Positions 33,069 through 40,152 of a stretch of 52,181 nucleotides of DNA are shown here, piece after piece. The stretch is taken from the NCBI GenBank assembly GCA_964600595.1, contig CAZRKL010000003.1, positions 1-52,181 of the forward strand, given 5' to 3'. Within the stretch, counting starts at the first letter, position 1. Each line of letters begins with the position of its first letter. Position numbers and translations under genes: made by a program. This stretch comes from DAIOEK01 sp964600595. GTDB taxonomy: Bacteria > Chloroflexota > Anaerolineae > Anaerolineales > Anaerolineaceae. The notes beneath the pieces are model-generated. The model was not told where the DNA came from. It was given only the letters and a program-made list of their open reading frames with translations, and searched no databases.

Positions 33069-34169
33069 ATGTTGACTGAAAGCGAATTGCGTGAGCTGTT
33101 ACAGTACTCATCAAAAAACCAGGTACTCAGTCTATATTTAAACACTGAGCCAGCCCAGGGTAATGCCGATGCCTATAAGCTGAGACTCAGGAGCATGCTC
33201 AAAGATCTGGATCTACCCAGGGATGTAGAGAAAGTTGAGCAATATTTTGCGCATGAATATGACTGGTCTGGCAGAAGTGTAGCAATCTTTTCTTGTGCAG
33301 CAGATGGATTCTTTAAAGCTTATCCATTATCGGTTACTGTTCAAAGCAGGGTATGGATCAGTGATCATCCACATTTCAAACCGCTGGCAGATATTTGGGA
33401 TTCATACGGCGGGTATGGTGTAGTCCTTGTTGACAAACAGGGAGCTCGTCTCTTTTACTTCCACCTGGGCGAATTGGAAGAACAGGAAGGAACCATGGGG
33501 GAGGAGGTAAAACATGTCAAACGTGGCGGTGCATCAACCTTCCCAGGCAGAAGAGGTGGGGTTGCAGGTCGAACCGGTTATGAAGATGAAGTTGTGGATC
33601 GCAACCTAAAATCGTCTGTTGATTTCGCTGTTCACTTTCTTGAAACCCGAAAAATCCGCAGGGTATTGATTGGCGGTACAGATGACAATGTGAAGGCGTT
33701 CCTGACTGAATTTCCAAAAAACTGGCAGAGTCTGGTTGTCGGCACCTTCCCCATATCCATGACCGCGAGTCATGTGGAGGTCCTTCACAAGGCAATGCAG
33801 GCTGGTCATCAAGCCGAGGTAAAACGCGAGCACAAGCTAATTGAAACCGCCATCACAGCATCTGCCAAAGGTACAGGCGGCGCGGTGGGTGTTGAAAACG
33901 TATTATCTGCAATCAGCGGCCACAGAGTTCAGACCCTGATGTTCAAAGAAGGATTTGTTTCGCAGGGCATCCGCTGCCAGGCTTGCGGTTTGATAACTCC
34001 CCATCAGCTTGATTCATGTCCCGTTTGTTCAGGGAAGACTGAAAAGGTAGTGGATGTTGTTGATATGGCAGTACGATCTGTATTGCATTCAGGTGGAGAT
34101 GTGGAAGTCATCCATGAATCCACTGAACTGGAGCAGGTAGGAAATATCGCAGCGATTTTGCGATATTAA
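33069..34169 (+). CDS. eRF1-domain protein of the baeRF/Vms1-like group with C-terminal zinc ribbon
   Basis: This 366-residue protein has an N-terminal helical domain (LTESELRELL, SLYLNTEP), then an eRF1 domain 2/3-like region (YGVVLVDKQGARLFYFHLGEL, VLIGGTDDNVKAFLTEFP). The C-terminal zinc ribbon is CQACG-x11-CPVC. The family is related to archaeal/eukaryotic release factors and to Vms1-type peptidyl-tRNA hydrolases that free stalled nascent chains. In the loop where eRF1 carries GGQ the protein reads RGGASTFPGRRGG, so the catalytic Gln is not evident. AAGGAGGGG lies before the ATG. Co-transcription with DnaJ-like and HtrA genes suggests a role in translation or proteome stress. Confidence 0.75.
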   Translation: MLTESELRELLQYSSKNQVLSLYLNTEPAQGNADAYKLRLRSMLKDLDLPRDVEKVEQYFAHEYDWSGRSVAIFSCAADGFFKAYPLSVTVQSRVWISDHPHFKPLADIWDSYGGYGVVLVDKQGARLFYFHLGELEEQEGTMGEEVKHVKRGGASTFPGRRGGVAGRTGYEDEVVDRNLKSSVDFAVHFLETRKIRRVLIGGTDDNVKAFLTEFPKNWQSLVVGTFPISMTASHVEVLHKAMQAGHQAEVKREHKLIETAITASAKGTGGAVGVENVLSAISGHRVQTLMFKEGFVSQGIRCQACGLITPHQLDSCPVCSGKTEKVVDVVDMAVRSVLHSGGDVEVIHESTELEQVGNIAAILRY

Positions 34170-34186
34170 CACAGAATATCAACAAA

Positions 34187-34219
34187 AAGGCCGACCCTGG
34201 TTTTGCCAGGGTTGGTCTT
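34187..34219 (+). terminator. Intrinsic terminator after the dnaJ-like/htrA/baeRF operon
   Basis: The arms aaggccgaccctgg (34187-34200) and ccagggttggtctt (34206-34219) pair over 14 positions with two G-U pairs and a 5-nt loop. An A-rich run precedes it and a T run follows. Confidence 0.85.
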
Positions 34220-34270
34220 TAATATCCAAGGCAGATTATAATTACCGGCAGAAAGTGACTTGAAAAACCA

Positions 34271-34405
34271 ATGGCAAATAATAAAACCAAGAAAAGCGGC
34301 CTGTCGCGTGATCAGCGGCGAATGCGCACCCAGCGAATCATATTTGTGATTGTATCTGTCATTATTATCCTGTCCTGGATACTCGGACTGGTTTTTATCC
34401 AATGA
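34271..34405 (+). CDS. 44-residue single-span membrane protein translationally coupled to grpB
   Basis: The frame reads MANNKTKKSGLSRDQRRMRT, then a hydrophobic helix (residues 23-43, IIFVIVSVIIILSWILGL) and ends FIQ. A basic cytoplasmic N-terminus with a single anchor is clear. Its TGA overlaps the ATG of the GrpB-like gene (ATGA at 34402-34405), a common sign of coupling. A TATAAT lies at 34237-34242, giving a leader of about 20 nt; the Shine-Dalgarno is weak. I do not recognise the family. Composition, overlap and promoter support a real small gene. Confidence 0.6.
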   Translation: MANNKTKKSGLSRDQRRMRTQRIIFVIVSVIIILSWILGLVFIQ

Positions 34406-34932
34406 TAAGTTATCGGCCGGTCAGCCTGGCTGAATATGATCCACTCTGGACAGATAAATTTGAAATAGAAAAGCAAAACCTGCTGCGTACAGCAGGAGAG
34501 TTTTTTACCCGGATTGAACATATTGGCAGCACAGCCATTCCCGGCATGATTGCTAAACCCACAATAGATATTCTGGCAGCAATAACTTCCCTGCAGGAAA
34601 CTGAAAGCCTAATCAAAATTATTGCACCGATGGGTTATATTTATGTTCCTGAATTTGAAGATGAATTACCTGAAAGACGCTATTTTTATAAAGATAGAAT
34701 TCATGAAGATACTTTCCATTTGCATGTGGTGGAGATGGATTCTTCATTCTGGAAAAGGCATATTGCCTTCAGGGATTACTTACGTGCTCATCCTGATGAA
34801 GCAGATGCATATGCAGAATTAAAAATTATGCTTGCAAAAGAGCATATGGCTGACCGGGATGCATATACTGATGGCAAAAGCAATTTTATCCACCGGATTG
34901 AAATACTTGCAACCGGGAAATCAAGTAAATAA
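34402..34932 (+). CDS. GrpB-family protein (nucleotidyltransferase-like fold)
   Basis: This 176-residue protein matches the GrpB/UPF0157 family: VSLAEYDPLWTDKFEIEKQNL, IEHIGSTAIPGMIAKPTIDILAAI, RRYFYKD and HLHVVEMDSSFWKRHIAFRDYLRAHPDEADAY. GST and the P-x-IDI acidic residues are the family's nucleotidyltransferase-like active-site remnants. The biochemical activity of the family is poorly known. It is cytoplasmic, overlaps the 44-residue membrane protein gene by 4 nt and converges on the MBL hydrolase gene. Confidence 0.9.
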   Translation: MISYRPVSLAEYDPLWTDKFEIEKQNLLRTAGEFFTRIEHIGSTAIPGMIAKPTIDILAAITSLQETESLIKIIAPMGYIYVPEFEDELPERRYFYKDRIHEDTFHLHVVEMDSSFWKRHIAFRDYLRAHPDEADAYAELKIMLAKEHMADRDAYTDGKSNFIHRIEILATGKSSK

Positions 34933-34937
34933 TTAAG

Positions 34938-35807
34938 TTAATCCCATTCGCGGTTCCAGCCGATATTTTCCCCTTTAGCATCACCACCCATCTCCAGAAA
35001 TACACTCTCAATATTCCAAATATGTGAATTCCTGTTGTCCTCAGGTTTTAGGATGGGCAAATCCATACATGCATTCCGCACTTCAGAAAGGGATGCGCCT
35101 CGAGTAGTCATCCGCTTTATAACCTTTCTGAGATAGCGTATATAATCCAGATCGCGATTGATTCGTTCCTGGCTTTCTCTCAGGTTTGCTGACGGATTAC
35201 CATGTCCCGGGATTATTCGCTCAACCGGGTAACGTATTACCCGTTCCAATGATTTCTGATAAGCAGTGGAATCGTAGCTAAGGAAAGCGATTTCGATATC
35301 GGACAGGGTATCGGCAGCGAATAAAGTGCGGTCCTGCGGAACATATAAACCCACTTGATCAGCCGTGTGTCCTGGCAAAGGTAGTACCAGAATTTCGAGA
35401 TCATTGATCAGAAAAGATTGAGTGCGGTTTACCTCCCAGTCAGGGGACACTTCCCATCCCCAAACTGGCATCTCCATCTCCCCTTCAGAAATTAATCCAT
35501 CAATAGCTTTACGGCTGCTTTCTTTCATGCGGCTGTATTCAGGCATAAATTTCTTATGCGCCACTCGTATGGCATCTTCAAATGCATTTACACCAAGAAC
35601 ATGATCAAAATGAAAATGGGTCATTAATACAGCTTGAATCTGCCAATTTCTACTTAAACAAAAATCTTTGATTGAAAGGACTTCATCGGGAGCCATACCA
35701 GGATCGATCAGCCAGACCAACCCATCTGATTCAATTAATCCGCTATTGTATTCATAAATACGGCTGTGGGCATACCAGCTATGCGTACTAACCTGAATTA
35801 GGTCCAT
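34938..35807 (-). CDS. MBL-fold metallo-hydrolase
   Basis: This 289-residue protein carries the metallo-beta-lactamase motif HFHFDH (64-69), the following histidine in LPLPGHTADQVGLY, the acidic ligand in LFAADTLSDIE and a late His in RIIPGHGNPS. The whole dinuclear metal site is present. Family members hydrolyse thioesters, lactones or phosphodiesters; the substrate cannot be told here. It overlaps the upstream XTP pyrophosphatase gene by 20 nt, so the two are co-transcribed. Confidence 0.88.
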   Translation of the reverse strand: MDLIQVSTHSWYAHSRIYEYNSGLIESDGLVWLIDPGMAPDEVLSIKDFCLSRNWQIQAVLMTHFHFDHVLGVNAFEDAIRVAHKKFMPEYSRMKESSRKAIDGLISEGEMEMPVWGWEVSPDWEVNRTQSFLINDLEILVLPLPGHTADQVGLYVPQDRTLFAADTLSDIEIAFLSYDSTAYQKSLERVIRYPVERIIPGHGNPSANLRESQERINRDLDYIRYLRKVIKRMTTRGASLSEVRNACMDLPILKPEDNRNSHIWNIESVFLEMGGDAKGENIGWNREWD

Positions 35808-36414
35808 CTTTCAGCCTGCCTTCCTTGTTTAATCTGTTGAGAATGGGAATGGCAGCAACCAAAGCCCGGGCACGATGGCTGTGTGTATTCTTCTGCGCTG
35901 GAGATAATTCTGCCATGGTCATCCCCTGCGGCTGGAGGAGGAAGATGCGATCATACCCAAAGCCATTCTCCCCGCGCTCCTCAGGTATGATTTCGCCCTT
36001 GCATTCACCACTGGTAAACCATTCGCTTCCATCAGGTAATGCTACACAGACGGTACATGTGAAACGCGCCTTCCATGGGCGTGGAAATAACTGCAAATTT
36101 GAAATCAAAAACTTTCTTCTATCGGCATCCGTCGCTCCAGGATCTGGCAGATAGCGTTTCGAATGCAACCCAGGTGCTCCTTGCAACGCCTGTACTTCCA
36201 ATCCGGTGTCATCTGCCAGGGCGGGCAGCCCGGTTCTTTTTGCATACAGATGGGCTTTGATTTGCGCGTTCTCACGGTAAGTATTGCCGGTCTCTTCGGC
36301 ATGGAGTTCAATGCCTAATTGGCGAGCGGTGACAAACATAAAAGGCAGACCATTTAGGAGAGAGAGGAATTCTTCCAGTTTCCCCGGGTTTTCAGTAGCG
36401 ATGCAAATTTTCAT
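35788..36414 (-). CDS. rdgB: XTP/dITP diphosphatase (RdgB/HAM1 family)
   Basis: This nucleotide-sanitising enzyme hydrolyses XTP, ITP and dITP to monophosphates. Motifs include ICIATENPGKLEEF at the N-terminus, ALADDTGLEVQALQGAPGLHSKRY, and the late GFGYDRIFLLQPQGMTMAELSPAQKNTHSHRARA. I prefer the ATG at 36414 (208 residues) to a TTG three codons upstream; neither has a clear Shine-Dalgarno. The last residues overlap the MBL hydrolase start. Confidence 0.93.
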   Translation of the reverse strand: MKICIATENPGKLEEFLSLLNGLPFMFVTARQLGIELHAEETGNTYRENAQIKAHLYAKRTGLPALADDTGLEVQALQGAPGLHSKRYLPDPGATDADRRKFLISNLQLFPRPWKARFTCTVCVALPDGSEWFTSGECKGEIIPEERGENGFGYDRIFLLQPQGMTMAELSPAQKNTHSHRARALVAAIPILNRLNKEGRLKDGPNSG

Positions 36415-36540
36415 AAATTTCAAAAATTATTAATCTTGGTATGACGAAGATCGCCTTATTAACAAATTTTACTTCATGATAAGGATATTAGGGTTTTCGT
36501 GAAATATATTTTCAAGTTGACGTTGTGATAATAAAGTAAA

Positions 36541-36574
36541 TTACCAAAGATCCATAGATTTGGATCTTTGGTAA
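36541..36574. terminator. Orphan 14-bp perfect hairpin, terminator-like
   Basis: The arms ttaccaaagatcca (36541-36554) and tggatctttggtaa (36561-36574) pair perfectly over a 6-nt loop. It lies between two divergent genes, where no transcript end is expected. It may mark the end of a lost gene or be a regulatory structure. Confidence 0.5.
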
Positions 36575-36708
36575 TTGCTGTACCAATCTATCATTCAAAA
36601 TGAAGAAATGAGCTCTATCTAGCATTGTATGTACAATCCACGCCTCAACCAAATCTTACACGCACCGTTTCTCCAATGATCCGAAATATCAACCATTAAA
36701 CACTACCT

Positions 36709-36717
36709 TGATATAAT
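36709..36717 (+). promoter_or_regulatory. Extended -10 promoter of the sulfatase-fold gene
   Basis: TGATATAAT (36709-36717) is a perfect TGnTATAAT. The predicted leader is about 24 nt and includes the GGAG before the ATG at 36748. No good -35 is seen. Confidence 0.5.
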
Positions 36718-36747
36718 CCATTTGATAATGACCATCTGGAGCAACTA

Positions 36748-38364
36748 ATGTACATAATGAACAAGATTTCCAATATACGAAAGAGTGTAGTTAAAGTGTT
36801 TTCACTGCCATTTTTCTTATTCTTTTTTTCAATCTATCCAGCTGCGTTTATGTACGCCCACAACGTTATTGAATTAGAAATATGGATGCTCTTACGTCCG
36901 GTGATTGTATCGTGTCTGGTGGCAGGATTATCATTTGGTCTGTCTGTATTAATCTTTAGATCAATTCCACAAGCGTCATTGTTTTCATTAGTATTTTTAT
37001 TACTTTTCTTTTCTTACGGACATATTCTTCAAACAAAAGACTATATCGAAAATTTCTTGATAAATATTCTTAGACATCGGTTTCTGATATTTTTATCATT
37101 AATCACCTTGGTCATTGCTGGTTGGCTTATTAGAAAGGTAAAAGTCAAAGGAATTATCTTTCCTCTAAATATCATCGCATTAGCAATTTTCATTTTTCCA
37201 ATCGGGAAAATATTTTCCTATGAAATGAGAAAAGCATATGAAGAAATTCGAACAATAGATGTCAGCAGTAGCGATATTCCAATAATTACCCCAACTGTTG
37301 ATTCAGATTCTCCAGATATTTACTATATTATTCTTGATTCATATACTCGCAGTGACGTACTTATGAATCGTTTTGATTTTGATAATTCATCGTTTTTGGA
37401 TTCATTAAGAAAAGAAGGATTCTTCGTTGCAGAATGTAGCCGATCCAACTACGCACAAACACTGCTCTCATTGAATTCATCATTAAACTCATCAAATATC
37501 AATAATATACGTCCCCAAGCAAGTAGTCTTCTTGAGCTATCACATCTTTTAAACAATAACATTATCTATCAATCTCTTCGCCAAAAAGGATATAAACTGA
37601 TTACTTTTGAAACCGGGTTTTCTGCTGGGAATATTACGAATTCTGATCAGTATATGTCACCAGACAAAGAAACCAAATTATCTAAATTTGTCGATGGATT
37701 TCAAGCTTTTGAAACTATGTTTTATAATTCAACTGGACTAAAGCTAATTTTAGATTACCAAAAGATTCTTCCACAGTGGGCACAAGATTTTATCAACTCC
37801 CCATATTCTGATGTTCGAGAAAACATACTTTTCCAGCTTGATAAAGTAACTGACCTCCCTCCTACTCCAAGCCCTAGGATAATTCATATACATATACTAG
37901 CCCCACATCCACCTGCCAAATTTGATTCGGAAGGACGGCCAGCCAATATAACTAAATTCTTTTCTTTAAATCCGGATCAACCTTCGAGAAAGAAATACAA
38001 CCATACTATGTACTTAGAAGAAGTAATCTACTTAAATAAAAGAGTGCTGCAAATCGTGCGTGATATAAAACAAACCGCAACCAGACCAGTTGTAATAATT
38101 TTGCAGGGAGATCATGGCACTTTTGATTTTGGGCTCGGGAATAAATACGACAGAATTAAAATATTAAATGCGTATTATTTTTCTGATGGTGATTATTCTC
38201 TCTTGTATAAGAGTATTACGCCGATTAATACTTTTCGTGTAATTTTCAACAAATACTTTAAGGCTACCCTTCCTTTTATGCCTGATCTAACATATTTTTC
38301 TACATATGACGCACGTTTTGATTTTGAGGAGTTAACTGATGATAATCCGGCTTGTTTTCCATGA
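36748..38364 (+). CDS. Membrane protein with alkaline-phosphatase/sulfatase fold
   Basis: The first about 170 of 538 residues hold five hydrophobic helices. The rest is an extracytoplasmic domain with PDIYYIILDSYTRSDVL (metal-binding Asp and start of the sulfatase fold), YAQTLLSLNSSLN (position of the catalytic Ser/Thr), HIHILAPHPP and VIILQGDHGTFDFG (late metal ligands). The architecture resembles LTA-synthase-like or other membrane phosphotransferases and hydrolases of cell-surface polymers, but the substrate is unknown. TCTGGAG precedes the ATG at a good distance. Codon use is strongly AT-rich (many AAT, ATT, TTA, AAA), unlike the flanking genes, which suggests recent acquisition. No mobile-element gene is adjacent. 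Confidence 0.75.
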   Translation: MYIMNKISNIRKSVVKVFSLPFFLFFFSIYPAAFMYAHNVIELEIWMLLRPVIVSCLVAGLSFGLSVLIFRSIPQASLFSLVFLLLFFSYGHILQTKDYIENFLINILRHRFLIFLSLITLVIAGWLIRKVKVKGIIFPLNIIALAIFIFPIGKIFSYEMRKAYEEIRTIDVSSSDIPIITPTVDSDSPDIYYIILDSYTRSDVLMNRFDFDNSSFLDSLRKEGFFVAECSRSNYAQTLLSLNSSLNSSNINNIRPQASSLLELSHLLNNNIIYQSLRQKGYKLITFETGFSAGNITNSDQYMSPDKETKLSKFVDGFQAFETMFYNSTGLKLILDYQKILPQWAQDFINSPYSDVRENILFQLDKVTDLPPTPSPRIIHIHILAPHPPAKFDSEGRPANITKFFSLNPDQPSRKKYNHTMYLEEVIYLNKRVLQIVRDIKQTATRPVVIILQGDHGTFDFGLGNKYDRIKILNAYYFSDGDYSLLYKSITPINTFRVIFNKYFKATLPFMPDLTYFSTYDARFDFEELTDDNPACFP

Positions 38365-38605
38365 TTATCAATTTCCCAAACTTGGGCTTAGACTAATTTC
38401 TTATATTTAGATTGATGTAAGTAAAATAACCAACTAAATTTTCTTAAAATTAATAATATTTATAATACTTAGATTCGGATGCTGAGAATAATCTCAAAAT
38501 ATCGAAATCCACACCCTAATAATGTAAATAATCCAAGATTATGAAATCTACATAATCTGCATATCTTATTCACAAATTCTTCATACCTGTCAGTTATCCT
38601 TTGGA

Positions 38606-38622
38606 TATCAAAATATTTGATA
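38606..38622 (+). promoter_or_regulatory. Inverted repeat just upstream of the secreted repeat protein
   Basis: TATCAAA-ATA-TTTGATA is a perfect 7-bp dyad that ends 1 nt before the AAGGAG of the next gene. It could be an operator or a small leader hairpin. The rest of the 271-nt AT-rich region 38365-38635 shows nothing definite. Confidence 0.4.
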
Positions 38623-38635
38623 AAGGAGATTAACA

Positions 38636-39376
38636 ATGAAAAAGATTGTTGCAGGTTTATTATTGGCTTCGGTACTGGTAGTCTCGATCGGCAGTGTGAT
38701 GTATGTTTCAGCTGACCCGGGAACTCCGCCCGGATTCGGTGGACAGGGTGGTTGGAGCCGCAATTCACAGGGTGCTCTACCAGGTGATGGCTGGATGCAC
38801 GATGAAATGGTCACTGCCATGGCAGACGAATTGGGTATGACAGTGGAAGAGCTTGAAAAAGAAATAGCATCAGGCAATACACCCGCCCAAATCGCCAGTG
38901 AAAAGGGTATGACCGTGGTTGAGTTTCGTGAGATGATCATAAGGGTGCGGGAAGAGGCGATTGATCTGGCCGTGAAAAATGGCACTCTCACCCAGGAACA
39001 GGCTGACTGGTTGAAGACCCGCGGAAATCGTGGGCAGCAAATGGCCGACAGATCTGACCGGGATGGATGGCTTCATAACGAAATGGTTACTGTACTCGCA
39101 AAGGAATTTGGGCTGACAGTAGAAGAATTGGAAGCACTACTCGATGAAGGCAAAACCTATGCCCAGATTGCCAGTGACAAAGGAATGACAGTAACTGAAT
39201 TCCGTGTATTGATGGTAAAAGCCCGGGGTGAAGCCATTGACCTGGCTGTTGAAAATGGCACCCTTACCCAGGAACAGGCTGATTGGATGAAATCACGCAC
39301 TGGAATGGGACACGGTGGACGCGGATCTGGCGCAGGTGCCGGAGGCGGCACGCCATTCTGGCAGCAAAATCAATAA
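38636..39376 (+). CDS. Secreted protein made of two tandem 80-residue repeats
   Basis: This 246-residue protein has a signal peptide (1-26, ending VSADPG). Two copies of a helical unit follow at residues 51-130 and 143-222, each beginning DGW(M/L)H(D/N)EMVT. Both contain LTVEELE-like, (A)QIAS(E/D)KGMTV and end NGTLTQEQADW. A Gly-rich tail closes the chain. The pattern resembles small secreted proteins of the DUF2680/YckD kind, but duplicated. TAAAGGAGA lies 7 nt before the ATG. It stands alone between the AT-rich gene and a strong terminator. Its function is unknown; conserved acidic and amphipathic helices suggest a folded, exported binding protein. Confidence 0.75.
   Translation: MKKIVAGLLLASVLVVSIGSVMYVSADPGTPPGFGGQGGWSRNSQGALPGDGWMHDEMVTAMADELGMTVEELEKEIASGNTPAQIASEKGMTVVEFREMIIRVREEAIDLAVKNGTLTQEQADWLKTRGNRGQQMADRSDRDGWLHNEMVTVLAKEFGLTVEELEALLDEGKTYAQIASDKGMTVTEFRVLMVKARGEAIDLAVENGTLTQEQADWMKSRTGMGHGGRGSGAGAGGGTPFWQQNQ
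38786..39025 (+). repeat. Coding repeat unit 1 (80 codons)
   Basis: Codons 51-130 of the secreted protein. The unit aligns without gaps to unit 2 at 39062-39301; the last 27 nt of the shared NGTLTQEQADW block are nearly the same in both. Confidence 0.75.
39062..39301 (+). repeat. Coding repeat unit 2 (80 codons)
   Basis: Codons 143-222 of the secreted protein, the partner of unit 1. About two thirds of residues agree by eye, so the duplication is old but under selection. Confidence 0.75.
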
Positions 39377-39395
39377 TTGAAACACCACTGATTTA

Positions 39396-39430
39396 TTGGA
39401 CCAGACACTTTCGTCTGGTCCAATTTTTTT
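39396..39430 (+). terminator. Intrinsic terminator of the secreted-protein gene
   Basis: The stem ttggaccagac (39396-39406) with gtctggtccaa (39413-39423) has a 6-nt loop and is followed by seven T. Confidence 0.95.
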
Positions 39431-39506
39431 ATCCTCTAAAAGATAGAAATTCATAAAAGAATATAATTGTGTCAATGTTAATATTTATGAATATATTCAT
39501 AATTAA

Positions 39507-39535
39507 TTGACTTACTGGAATGTTTGTGCTATACT
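39507..39535 (+). promoter_or_regulatory. Promoter of the yceD-sigma factor genes
   Basis: -35 TTGACT (39507-39512) and -10 TATACT (39530-39535) are 17 nt apart. The predicted start near 39542 leaves about 35 nt of leader before the GTG at 39577. Confidence 0.8.
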
Positions 39536-39576
39536 CAAGGCGCTTGTTGCAATTATCCCTTTATTAAGTAGTCCAT

Positions 39577-40053
39577 GTGAACTCAAATCGTCACCCTTTG
39601 CGGCTCAATGTTGGATTCATCATCAGCCAATCCATTGGTTATAACCGCGACTTTGAGTTTGAATTCCCCAATATTCGTTTGCAGTCTGAAATGGACCTCA
39701 CCAATTTTCATGGTGTGGCAAAAATCAGCCGCACACCACAGGGATTGCTGTGCCAGGCGCATTTCCACGCAGACACTCTGCTGGACTGTGTGCGTTGCCT
39801 GGAACCGGCGTTCAGTCATCTGGACACCGAATTCGATGAACTGTACGCGTTTTCCAGCCGTACAGCGAGCGAATCAAATCTGATTCTCCCGGATGATGCC
39901 CATATCGATTTAGAACCGCTGGTTCACGAATACCTCACCATTGAAATACCCATTCGCCCCCTTTGCAAGCCTGATTGCCTGGGGCTTTGCCCTATCTGTG
40001 GTGAGAATTTGAATGAAAGGGGTTGTGAGCACCAAACCCAACCGGTGGAATAA
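39577..40053 (+). CDS. YceD/DUF177-family protein
   Basis: This 158-residue protein matches YceD: PLRLNVGFIISQSIGYNRDFEFEFPN at the start, the central LLCQAHFHADTLLDCVRCLEPAF, and the C-terminal LCKPDCLGLCPICGENLNERGC. The CxRC and CPxCG residues are as in the family. YceD is linked to 23S rRNA processing and to synthesis of ribosomal protein L32 and is usually followed by rpmF. Here no rpmF is present; the next gene is a sigma factor. The start is GTG without a clear Shine-Dalgarno; the family N-terminus supports it. Confidence 0.87.
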   Translation: MNSNRHPLRLNVGFIISQSIGYNRDFEFEFPNIRLQSEMDLTNFHGVAKISRTPQGLLCQAHFHADTLLDCVRCLEPAFSHLDTEFDELYAFSSRTASESNLILPDDAHIDLEPLVHEYLTIEIPIRPLCKPDCLGLCPICGENLNERGCEHQTQPVE

Positions 40054-40152
40054 CCGCAACCTGGTTAGCAGATCCCACCGGACGACTGCCACCCGCATCT
40101 GGGGGTGTGAATAGGCTGGAAAGTCAACCGTTGTATGAGGAGGAGGGTGCAA

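Larger units (their letters stand above)
36415..36747. other. AT-rich divergent intergenic region
   Basis: This 333-nt stretch between rdgB (minus) and the sulfatase-fold gene (plus) holds no credible gene. It contains the 14-bp hairpin at 36541-36574 and the extended -10 at 36709-36717. Confidence 0.7.

Noticed and set aside
40135..40152. ATG at 40135 as the sigma factor start
   Set aside because: The codons ATG AGG AGG AGG are the ribosome binding site of the GTG at 40153.
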